In this document: positions 1 through 5,341 of the stretch, one piece after another
Position numbering within the stretch: position 1 is the stretch's first letter
Layout: the number at the start of each line of letters is the position of its first letter
Origin: Gammaproteobacteria bacterium
GTDB lineage: Bacteria > Pseudomonadota > Gammaproteobacteria > DSM-26407
Length of the DNA: 7,206 bases
Assembly: GCA_028694565.1 (NCBI GenBank)
Contig: JAQVKR010000135.1
Location: 1 to 7,206, forward strand
Direction: 5' to 3'
Position numbers and translations under genes: made by a program
Notes under the pieces: model-generated
The model's input: only the letters and a program-made list of their open reading frames with translations
Told to the model about the DNA's origin: nothing
Database searches by the model: none

Positions 1-1
1 G

Positions 2-1327
2 CTGGGCAAGGTGCTCGACGCGGCGGAGGTCGAGGCGCTGGTGGCATACATCTACAGCCCGCTGCCCGCCATCCCGGAGTGGGGAATGGAGCAGGTCCGC
101 GCCAGCCAGGTGGTGCACGTCCCGCCCGGCAGCCTGCCCGATCGGCCGCTGTTCGACGCCGACCCCCTCAACCTGTTCGTGGTGGTGGAGCTGGGCGATC
201 ACCACATGACCCTGCTCGACGGCGACCGCTTCGAACCCATCCACCGCTTCCCCACCCGCTTCGCCCTCCACGGCGGGCCCAAGTACACTCCCGACGGCCG
301 CTACGTCTTCACCGGCTCCCGCGACGGCTGGGTGAGCAAGTTCGACCTCTACAACCTCCAGCTGGTGGCGGAGGTGCGGGCCGGGGTCAACCTGCGCAAC
401 ATCGCCGTCTCCGCCGACGGCCGCTATGTCATCGCCGCCAATTACCTGCCCCACACCCTCACCCTTCTCGACGCCACGGACCTCACGCCGCTGAAGGTGA
501 TCCCGGTCAATGGCGCGGACGGCAAGAGCTCGCGGGTGAGCGGGGTCTACACCGCCCCGCCCCGCAACAGCTTCGTCGCCGCCCTCAAGGACCTGCCCGA
601 AATCTGGGAGATCTCCTACGCCGACGAGCCGCGCGCGGGCTTCGCCGGGGGCTGGATCCACGATCATCGGGTCGACTCCGGCGACGGCGCGCCGGCGGAG
701 CGCTTCCCCGTGCGCCGCATCCCGCTCGACGACTACCTGGACGATTTCTTCTTCGACCAGGACTACCTGATGGTCATCGGCGCCTCCCGCGACGGCGGCC
801 GGGGACAGGTGGTGGATCTCGACACGGCGCGGAAGATCGCCACCCTCGACATCCCGGGCATGCCCCACCTCGGCTCGGGCATCACCTGGGAGCGGGACGG
901 GCGCACCGTGATGGCCACCCCCAATCTGAAGGAGGGCTCGCTCAGCTTCATCGACATGGGGAGCTGGAAGGTGATCAAGCGGCTGGAGACCCTCGGCCCC
1001 GGCTTCTTCCTACGCAGCCACGAGAACAGCCCCTATGCCTGGACCGACGTCTTCTTCGGGCCCAACCGCGACGCGGTCCACGTCATCGACAAGCAGACCC
1101 TGGAGATTGTCAAGACGCTGCGTCCGGCGCCGGGCAAAACCGCCGCCCACGTGGAGTTCACCCGCGACGGCCGCTACGCCCTGCTCAGCATCTGGGACAT
1201 GGACGGCGCGGTGGTGGTCTACGACGCGCGGACCCTCGAGGAGGTGAAGCGCATCCCCATGGTGAAGCCGTCGGGCAAGTACAACGTCTGGAACAAGACC
1301 CGCTACACCGAGGGCACCAGCCACTGA
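2..1327 (+). CDS. nirN: NirN-like cytochrome c/d1 protein (dihydro-heme d1 dehydrogenase), 5' truncated
   Basis: The frame is open to the left window edge, so the true start, the signal peptide and the CXXCH heme c motif lie outside; 441 residues are visible. The first ~30 residues look like the last helix of a cytochrome c domain (AAEVEALVAYIYSP, then PEWG). The rest is an eight-bladed d1-type propeller with repeated DGRYV blades. Counting from the GTG at 11, histidines at 87 (FALHGG), 286 (GMPHLGSG) and 337 (RSHENSPYAW) sit where the heme d1 pocket histidines of cytochrome cd1 proteins lie. The C-terminus (SGKYNVWNK...EGTSH) is of the NirF/NirN type rather than NirS; the cytochrome c remnant favours NirN over NirF. 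In the known family NirN oxidises dihydro-heme d1 to heme d1 in the periplasm, the last step before cofactor delivery to nitrite reductase. No other nir gene is in view. A distinct d1-type cytochrome of unknown function is the main alternative. Confidence 0.82.
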   Translation: MGKVLDAAEVEALVAYIYSPLPAIPEWGMEQVRASQVVHVPPGSLPDRPLFDADPLNLFVVVELGDHHMTLLDGDRFEPIHRFPTRFALHGGPKYTPDGRYVFTGSRDGWVSKFDLYNLQLVAEVRAGVNLRNIAVSADGRYVIAANYLPHTLTLLDATDLTPLKVIPVNGADGKSSRVSGVYTAPPRNSFVAALKDLPEIWEISYADEPRAGFAGGWIHDHRVDSGDGAPAERFPVRRIPLDDYLDDFFFDQDYLMVIGASRDGGRGQVVDLDTARKIATLDIPGMPHLGSGITWERDGRTVMATPNLKEGSLSFIDMGSWKVIKRLETLGPGFFLRSHENSPYAWTDVFFGPNRDAVHVIDKQTLEIVKTLRPAPGKTAAHVEFTRDGRYALLSIWDMDGAVVVYDARTLEEVKRIPMVKPSGKYNVWNKTRYTEGTSH

Positions 1328-1328
1328 C

Positions 1329-1350
1329 GCCGGGCCGCTCGGGCCCCGGC
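1329..1350 (+). terminator. GC hairpin after nirN
   Basis: An inverted repeat begins two bases after the nirN stop. GCCGGG (1329-1334) pairs with CCCGGC (1345-1350), and CC/GG extends the stem past one bulged C. No T-run follows, so it is not a canonical intrinsic terminator. It may stabilise the 3' end of the transcript or only attenuate read-through into the next gene. Confidence 0.35.
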
Positions 1351-1411
1351 ACGGGGGGCGCCGGTGCGCTAGACTTGATCCAGGCATTGGTTGGCTTGCC
1401 GGAGATGCGGC

Positions 1412-2035
1412 ATGGGTCGTTTCAGGTTCGCGGGGCTGTGTCTGGCGGTCGTGCTTGCGTCGCTGGCGGTTCCGCAGAGGACGGCGGCGACGCCCGCGGT
1501 GGAGCTGGAGTCCTACGTGATCTTCAACACCCGCTGCGCCGATTGCCACGAGGGGGAGTGCAGCGGGCGCCTGAGCTTCTTCCACCTGCCCGAGGACGCG
1601 GCCGATGAACACGTCCGCCGTTTCGCCGGGCAGGTGCCCGTGGCGAGAGTGCGCGAGCTCCAGTTTCTGCTGACATGGATGAAGAAGAACTGCGCCTTCT
1701 ATCCCCTGCCGCTGGTGATCCCAGCCGACGGGCGCTGGGATATGAAGGCCCTGGCCAGCCTGTCGCTCGATTCCGGCCGCGCCTATTTCGTGCCCATCGG
1801 CGAGCTCGCCCCGGGGCGCTGGCGGGTGACGGTGGGCGCGGAGACCGCCGCCGACTTCACGGTGGAGGTGGTTGGATCCGACTTTGAGCCGATGCTGGCC
1901 AAGAGACTGTCGCTGCCGGGCGGCGGCAGGGTCGGGCTGCGGTTCGATGTCCAGAAGCGCCAGTCCTACTACCTCCGGCTGGAGGCGTGCGGCGGGATGC
2001 GCCTGGCCGAGGTCACGCTGGAGCCGGTGCAATGA
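1412..2035 (+). CDS. secreted monoheme c-type cytochrome with a C-terminal beta domain, family not recognised
   Basis: This protein has 207 residues from the ATG at 1412, chosen over the in-frame TTG at 1391 because GGAG (1401-1404) sits seven bases before it. Residues 1-26 look like a Sec signal peptide: MGRFR, then a hydrophobic stretch to about 20, with possible cleavage after TAA (24-26). One heme c site, CADCH, is at 42-46; Cys50 and Cys94 flank this small helical heme region, and Met90 (LTWMKKNC) is a candidate sixth ligand. Residues ~100-207 contain no further heme motif and look beta-rich (GRWRVTVGAETAADFTVEV, SYYLRLEA). The heme region of ~65 residues is short for a class I cytochrome c. 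It does not match NirC or c55X as I know them. Its place 84 bases after nirN suggests periplasmic electron transfer linked to heme d1 enzymes, but that is inference. Confidence 0.7.
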   Translation: MGRFRFAGLCLAVVLASLAVPQRTAATPAVELESYVIFNTRCADCHEGECSGRLSFFHLPEDAADEHVRRFAGQVPVARVRELQFLLTWMKKNCAFYPLPLVIPADGRWDMKALASLSLDSGRAYFVPIGELAPGRWRVTVGAETAADFTVEVVGSDFEPMLAKRLSLPGGGRVGLRFDVQKRQSYYLRLEACGGMRLAEVTLEPVQ

Positions 2036-2111
2036 GCCGTTTCCATGGCGGCCTCCCCGCAGGCCCAACCGCCATTCTCTGAGCAGCCACATCGAATATG
2101 CCGGCTCGGAC

Positions 2112-2873
2112 ATGATCACCGTTGGTCTGCTCGGCTGCGGCAACATCGCCCGCATCATCGCCGCCCACCGGCCGGGGAACATCCGCATCGCCGCGGTCTA
2201 CGACCGCCACCCGGAGCGTGCCGACGATCTCGCCGGGCGCCTCGGCGCGCTCGCCTGCCACGATTTCGATCATTTCATGGCGGCCGACTACCGGGTGGCG
2301 GTGGAGGCCGCCTCCATCGGTGCGGTGATCGGCCTCGGCGAGTCCCTGCTCGCCTCGGGTCGGGACCTGGTGTGCCTGAGCGTCGGGGCCCTGGCCGGGG
2401 TCGCCCTGCGGGAGCGGCTGGTGGCGGCGGCCAGGCGTGCGGGGCGGTCGCTGCGGGTGCCGAGCGGCGCCCTGTTCGGTCTCGACAACGCCAAGGTGGG
2501 GCGGATCTCGCGGCTCACGCGGGTCCTGCTGCGGACCACCAAGCCGCCGCGGGCGCTGGGCCTGGAAGCCGGCGCGCGGCAACTGCTGTTCCGGGGCGCG
2601 GCGGTCGACTGCATCCGCCGCTATCCGAAGAACGCCAACGTGGCCGTGGCCCTGTCGCTGGCCACCGGCCGGGAGGCGGAGGTGGAGCTGTGGGCCGATC
2701 CGGCGGTGGAGCGCAACACGCACGCGGTGGTGCTCGAGGGCGAGTTCGGCGCGGTGGAAATCGTCGTGCGCAACTTGCCGAGCCCCGACAATCCCGCCAC
2801 CAGCATGCTCGCGGCGCTGTCCGTCCTCAGCCTGCTGGCGGACTTGGACAACCCCCTGGTGGTGGGCACCTGA
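2112..2873 (+). CDS. nadX: L-aspartate dehydrogenase (NadX/AspDH family)
   Basis: The protein has 253 residues, the usual AspDH length. An N-terminal Rossmann fold carries GLLGCGNIA (6-14) for NAD(P) binding. Family motifs follow in order: VEAAS (64-68), SVGAL (90-94), PSGALFGLD (117-125), TTKPPRAL (142-149), YPKNANVA (171-178), VERNTH (199-204) and NPATS (227-231). His204 and Asn174 fall where AspDH active-site residues are expected. The enzyme interconverts L-aspartate and oxaloacetate plus ammonia with NAD(P); its iminoaspartate intermediate can feed quinolinate and NAD synthesis through NadA. No nadA or nadC is adjacent, so a role in aspartate catabolism is equally open. The ATG at 2112 starts exactly at the Rossmann strand and no in-frame ATG, GTG or TTG lies close upstream, but I see no good Shine-Dalgarno, so translation may be weak. 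The gap to the cytochrome gene is 76 bases. Confidence 0.88.
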   Translation: MITVGLLGCGNIARIIAAHRPGNIRIAAVYDRHPERADDLAGRLGALACHDFDHFMAADYRVAVEAASIGAVIGLGESLLASGRDLVCLSVGALAGVALRERLVAAARRAGRSLRVPSGALFGLDNAKVGRISRLTRVLLRTTKPPRALGLEAGARQLLFRGAAVDCIRRYPKNANVAVALSLATGREAEVELWADPAVERNTHAVVLEGEFGAVEIVVRNLPSPDNPATSMLAALSVLSLLADLDNPLVVGT

Positions 2874-2920
2874 GGGGCATTTCCGACAGCCGGACCCGAT
2901 TGCCGGATGTGCGCGCGGCC

Positions 2921-2951
2921 TTGACCCGTCTACCGCTTCACCCCTTACCGT
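2921..2951 (+). promoter_or_regulatory. MerR-type promoter with 19-bp spacer
   Basis: TTGACC (2921-2926) and TACCGT (2946-2951) resemble -35 and -10 boxes and are separated by 19 bases instead of the usual 17. A 19-20 bp spacer is the hallmark of promoters activated by MerR-family proteins, and a MerR gene lies about 280 bases downstream. The spacer has no clear dyad. TACCG occurs twice as a direct repeat (2931-2935 and 2946-2950). Predicted transcription would start about 30 bases before the small ORF. Confidence 0.5.
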
Positions 2952-2987
2952 GCCCGCTCTCCTGAACCACATGCAGAGGTGATTTCC

Positions 2988-3176
2988 ATGAGTGACGAGG
3001 TGATGAACAAGGAGCGCTGGGTCGAGGTTTTCGTGGCCGCGGGGCTGGATGCGGCGCAGATGCGGCGCTGGCATGCCGAGTTCGAGCGGCGCTATCCGGC
3101 CGGCCACCAGGGTTTCCTCGAGTGGCTGGGCCTGTCCCCCGCCGAGGTGGCCGCAATCCGCGACGGGATCGGCTGA
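2988..3176 (+). CDS. 62-residue free-standing copy of the MerR sensor domain
   Basis: The ATG at 2988 is preceded by AGAGGTGA (2975-2982), an excellent Shine-Dalgarno; the in-frame GTG at 2979 lies inside it and is rejected. Residues 5-58 match the C-terminal domain of the MerR protein encoded just downstream (its residues 115-168) without gaps, about 31 of 54 positions identical. The shared core is K-RWV, AAG, MRRWH-EFER, P--H--FLE-LGL and EV-AIR. Trp11, Trp28, His29 and His40 are retained in both. There is no DNA-binding region, signal peptide or membrane segment. The ORF is probably cotranscribed with the merR gene (52-base gap) from the 19-bp-spacer promoter. It could titrate or share the regulator's ligand, or form mixed oligomers with it. 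I do not know a characterised function for this domain. Confidence 0.78.
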   Translation: MSDEVMNKERWVEVFVAAGLDAAQMRRWHAEFERRYPAGHQGFLEWLGLSPAEVAAIRDGIG

Positions 3177-3182
3177 GTGGAG

Positions 3183-3208
3183 GGGGCGGCGCCACACGGC
3201 GCCGCCCC
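3183..3208 (+). other. strong perfect stem-loop between the small ORF and merR
   Basis: GGGGCGGCGCC (3183-3193) and GGCGCCGCCCC (3198-3208) form an 11-bp perfect stem with an ACAC loop, seven bases after the small ORF stop and 20 bases before the merR start. There is no T-run. It could reduce merR expression relative to the upstream ORF, or protect the upstream message from 3' exonucleases. Confidence 0.55.
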
Positions 3209-3228
3209 GCGTATTCGGGAGGCGCCTC

Positions 3229-3753
3229 ATGTTCACTATCGGCCGGCTGGCGCGGCGGTTCGGGCTGTCCCGCGCCACGCTGCTCTACTATGACCGGATT
3301 GGATTGCTGCGCCCCGGGGCGCGCTCGAGTGCCGGCTATCGGCTCTACACCGAGGCCGACCGCCGGCGCCTGGAGCAGATCCGCCTCTACCGGGAGACGG
3401 GGCTGGCCCTGGGCGAGATCCGCCGGCTCATCGGGGAGCCGGGCGCCGCCCACCGCGCCGCGCTGGAGCGGCGGCTGTCGCAGCTGAACGCCGAGATGCA
3501 GTCCCTGCGCCGCCAGCAGCGGGTCCTGCTCGGGCTTCTGCGCGGGGGCGGCGCCGCACCCCCGGCGCGGGTCATGGACAAGGGGCGCTGGGTGGCCCTG
3601 CTGCGGGCCGCCGGCATGGGCGAGGCGGATATGCGGCGCTGGCACGTGGAGTTCGAGCGCGCGGCACCGGAGGCCCACGCCGATTTCCTCGAGTCACTGG
3701 GTCTCGATGCCGATGAGGTGGAGGCGATACGGGCCTCATCGCGCGGTGGGTGA
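3229..3753 (+). CDS. MerR-family transcriptional regulator
   Basis: The protein has 174 residues. The ATG at 3229 is preceded by GGGAGG (3217-3222). Residues 1-70 are a MerR winged helix-turn-helix: FTIGRLARRFGLSRATLLYYDRIGLL, then GYRLY (36-40), and the wing and helix LGEIRRLIGE (61-70). Residues ~75-104 form the dimerisation coiled coil. After a GGGAAPP linker, residues 115-168 form a sensor domain nearly the same as the upstream 62-residue protein, with Trp121, Trp138, His139, Pro147 and His150 conserved. There is no conserved metal-binding cysteine, so a CueR/MerR/ZntR-type metal sensor is unlikely; an organic or redox-related ligand is possible but not shown. MerR proteins bend DNA at 19-20 bp spacer promoters, and such a promoter precedes this two-gene unit, so autoregulation is likely. 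The target beyond its own operon is not visible here. Confidence 0.9.
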   Translation: MFTIGRLARRFGLSRATLLYYDRIGLLRPGARSSAGYRLYTEADRRRLEQIRLYRETGLALGEIRRLIGEPGAAHRAALERRLSQLNAEMQSLRRQQRVLLGLLRGGGAAPPARVMDKGRWVALLRAAGMGEADMRRWHVEFERAAPEAHADFLESLGLDADEVEAIRASSRGG

Positions 3754-3762
3754 TGCCAGCCG

Positions 3763-3789
3763 GCCGCCGCCGCGGCCCGGGGCGGCGGC
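3763..3789. terminator. GC hairpin between convergent merR and lysR
   Basis: GCCGCCGCC (3763-3771) pairs with GGCGGCGGC (3781-3789) in a 9-bp stem with a 9-base loop. It lies in the 51-base gap between the merR stop and the stop of the opposing lysR gene. Being symmetrical it could act on both strands. There is no T-run on either side, so termination would depend on context or on Rho. Confidence 0.45.
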
Positions 3790-3804
3790 TCGCGCGCGGG
3801 GTGC

Positions 3805-4665
3805 TCACGCCGGCGGCTGGACCTGCTCCTCCGCGGCCATCTCCCGCAACCCCCGCAGCGCCGTTTCCAGGGCCTCCGGCCGGTTGTGGAGGGGGTAGAC
3901 CATGTAGGCGGGCATGGTGAATACCGGGCTGTTGTCCACCTGCCACAGCCGCCCCCGCTCCAGCAGCGGGCGCACCATGCGCGCCGGGAAGTAGGCGGAG
4001 CCGCCGTTGCGCAGCAGGTACTGCATGGCGAGCCAGCCGATGTTGGCGGTGAGCGCCGGGGGCGGGGTGTCCGGGTAGCGGGTGGTGAACTGGGCGTGGA
4101 ACTCCTGGCCCCAGTCGACATGGACGTAGTCCGCATCCGGCCAGCTGCGTTCGGGCGCGGTGCCCACCAGCAGCAGGGACTCGTCGAACAGCCGTTCGGT
4201 GCCGAGCCCCGGCCGGCTCTCGGGGGTGTACATCACCCCGATGTCGACGGTGCCCTGCATCAGCCCCTGGATCATCTCCTCCTCCATGCCGATCTCCATG
4301 CGCAGGGAGATGTCCGGAGCCGTGCGCCGCATCCACTGCGCCCAGCGCGGCAGGAAGCCCTCCCACAGGGCGATGCGTCCCGCGAGGGTCAGGCTGCCGC
4401 GGAAGCCCGCCGGGAGGCCCACCTCGTGACAGGCCTGCTCCAGGGTCTGCACCAGGGCCTTGGCGTGGCGCAGGAAGCGCTGCCCGGCGGGGGTGAGCTC
4501 AGCGCCGCTCCGGCCGCGCTGGAACAGCCGCGCCCCGAACCGGCTTTCCAGCGCCTGGATGCGCGCGCTGACCGTCGACTGGGTGACGTGCAGGCGGGCG
4601 GCGGCGCCGACGAAGTTGCCGGCGGCAGCCACCGCGAGGAAGGTGCGGGCGAACTCGATATCCAT
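3805..4665 (-). CDS. LysR-type transcriptional regulator
   Basis: The protein has 286 residues, slightly short of the usual ~300. Residues 1-60 are the LTTR helix-turn-helix (FARTFLAVAAAGNFVGAAARLHVTQ, STVSARIQALESRFGARLF, ELTPAGQRFL), followed by a linker helix to about residue 85. Residues ~90-286 are the periplasmic-binding-like effector domain, with the DIGVMYTP hinge strand near residue 140. The stretch DYVHVDWGQEF is reminiscent of HdfR-type regulators, a weak resemblance only. The gene is divergent from the DsrC-like gene, 137 bases between start codons, with two LTTR-type dyads in the gap. The near dyad is centred 25 bases before this start codon, so autorepression is likely, as is control of the divergent gene. 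The upstream ribosome binding site is weak. The inducer cannot be inferred. Confidence 0.9.
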   Translation of the reverse strand: MDIEFARTFLAVAAAGNFVGAAARLHVTQSTVSARIQALESRFGARLFQRGRSGAELTPAGQRFLRHAKALVQTLEQACHEVGLPAGFRGSLTLAGRIALWEGFLPRWAQWMRRTAPDISLRMEIGMEEEMIQGLMQGTVDIGVMYTPESRPGLGTERLFDESLLLVGTAPERSWPDADYVHVDWGQEFHAQFTTRYPDTPPPALTANIGWLAMQYLLRNGGSAYFPARMVRPLLERGRLWQVDNSPVFTMPAYMVYPLHNRPEALETALRGLREMAAEEQVQPPA

Positions 4666-4681
4666 GGCGGCTATGCTCTTG

Positions 4682-4698
4682 TATCGAATATTACGATA
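4682..4698. promoter_or_regulatory. LysR-type operator 1 (T-N11-A dyad)
   Basis: TATCG (4682-4686) and CGATA (4694-4698) are an inverted repeat with seven bases between them. This contains both ATC-N9-GAT and the LTTR consensus T-N11-A (T4684, A4696). It is centred at 4690, between the divergent lysR and DsrC-like genes and close to lysR, the place where LTTRs usually bind strongly to repress their own gene. Confidence 0.6.
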
Positions 4699-4714
4699 TT
4701 AAAATACAAAAGAT

Positions 4715-4728
4715 ATCGTTTGTCCGAT
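4715..4728. promoter_or_regulatory. LysR-type operator 2 overlapping the -35 box
   Basis: ATCG (4715-4718) and CGAT (4725-4728) form a second dyad, with a TATCG half site at 4714-4718 like that of operator 1 and one base less between its halves. Its centre (4721.5) is about 31.5 bases, three helical turns, from operator 1. It overlaps the likely -35 box of the divergent promoter, matching the recognition-site plus activation-site layout known for LTTRs. Confidence 0.5.
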
Positions 4729-4748
4729 GATAATCTCGATCCTACCCT
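4720..4748 (+). promoter_or_regulatory. sigma70-like promoter of the DsrC-like gene
   Basis: TTGTCC (4720-4725) and TACCCT (4743-4748) are separated by exactly 17 bases in an unusually AT-rich stretch of an otherwise GC-rich window. The transcript would start near 4755 with a leader of about 48 bases to the ATG at 4803. The -35 box overlaps LysR-type operator 2. Both boxes depart from consensus, as expected for a promoter needing an activator. Confidence 0.5.
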
Positions 4749-4802
4749 GTGCCCAATGAGTCACCGGCTGACGATTGCCGGACAGAGCGAGGAGGGTTGA
4801 AG

Positions 4803-5141
4803 ATGATTGCTGATGCCAGCGGAAACACGGTCGTCACCGACGACGAGGGCTATCTGGTGGATCCGGCCGCCTGGGACGAAACGGTGGCCGGGCAGCTTGC
4901 CGATCAGGAGCGGGTGGAATTGACCGAGGAGCACTGGCAGGTGCTCCGCTTCATGCGCGGTTCCTACGAGGAGCACCGCATCATCCCGGACGCCCGTTTC
5001 GTCATGCGCTTCCTGGCCGAAGAGATGGGTTACGGCCGCAAGGCGCAGAACTACCTGTTCAAGCTCTTCCCCTATGGCTACGTGAAGCAGGCCTGCAAGA
5101 TTGCCGGGATGAAGCGCCCGCGCGCCTGGAGCACCGGCTGA
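4803..5141 (+). CDS. DsrC/TusE-family protein lacking the penultimate cysteine
   Basis: The protein has 112 residues. The ATG at 4803 is preceded by AGGAGGG (4790-4796); the in-frame ATG at 4749 is rejected. The whole DsrC/TusE fold is present: GYLVDPAAWDE (16-26), LTEEHWQVLRFMR (40-52), FVMRFLAEEMG (66-76), YLFKLFPYGYVKQACKIAGM (84-103). DsrC carries two C-terminal cysteines eleven residues apart, and TusE keeps only the penultimate one. Here Cys98 in QACKIAGM, equivalent to the inner DsrC cysteine, is kept. The penultimate cysteine position is Trp109, and the tail ends RPRAWSTG. It is thus unlikely to be the sulfur-relay TusE, or a DsrC forming the usual trisulfide between two cysteines. 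Family members without the usual cysteines have been proposed to have regulatory roles. The divergent LysR gene and shared operators suggest controlled expression. Confidence 0.88.
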   Translation: MIADASGNTVVTDDEGYLVDPAAWDETVAGQLADQERVELTEEHWQVLRFMRGSYEEHRIIPDARFVMRFLAEEMGYGRKAQNYLFKLFPYGYVKQACKIAGMKRPRAWSTG

Positions 5142-5145
5142 GCCT

Positions 5146-5160
5146 GCCGGGCCGCCCGGC
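5146..5160 (+). terminator. GC hairpin after the DsrC-like gene
   Basis: GCCGGG (5146-5151) and CCCGGC (5155-5160) form a 6-bp stem with a 3-base loop starting five bases after the stop codon. More GC-rich self-complementary sequence follows to about 5190. There is no T-run. It suggests the transcript ends or is processed here, which would separate this gene from the transaldolase. Confidence 0.35.
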
Positions 5161-5204
5161 GCGGGCCGCGGCCGGGGCGCGGGCGCCCGTCGCCGGAATG
5201 AATT

Positions 5205-5220
5205 GAACCGGACGCGGTTC
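5205..5220. repeat. short dyad upstream of the transaldolase
   Basis: GAACCG (5205-5210) and CGGTTC (5215-5220) form a perfect 6-bp dyad around GACG. It lies in the 200-base gap between the DsrC-like and transaldolase genes, about 120 bases before the transaldolase start. It could be an operator. No convincing -35/-10 pair could be placed beside it. The rest of this gap shows GC-rich sequence with no gene. Confidence 0.3.
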
Positions 5221-5341
5221 CCCGTTGTCGATCCAGCCAGAGCCCCGTCATTCGCCAGTGCGCAGGGGCGGGTCCGGCGCGGGGCCGGGGGCGTCCCCGG
5301 GCCTCGCGCCGGCGGGACGGCCACGATTCCGGGGAGACCGC

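Noticed and set aside
1391..1411. A TTG start for the cytochrome gene, seven codons upstream.
   Set aside because: The ATG at 1412 has GGAG at good spacing and begins a clean signal peptide; the TTG has neither.
79..1608. A 509-codon open frame overlapping nirN, and several long minus-strand frames (for example 1010-2188 and 2013-3278).
   Set aside because: They are rich in Arg, Pro, Gly and Ala, have no family motifs, and overlap genes with clear motifs. Long shadow frames are normal in GC-rich DNA.
2927..2945. A MerR operator dyad in the 19-base spacer.
   Set aside because: Pairing outward from the spacer centre gave no inverted repeat, so only the promoter spacing is claimed.
4749..4802. 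An upstream ATG giving the DsrC-like protein 18 more residues.
   Set aside because: The extension overlaps the probable -10 region and transcript start and has no ribosome binding site, while the ATG at 4803 has AGGAGGG.
5203..5231. TTGAAC at 5203-5208 as a -35 box for the transaldolase.
   Set aside because: No -10-like sequence lies 16-19 bases downstream.
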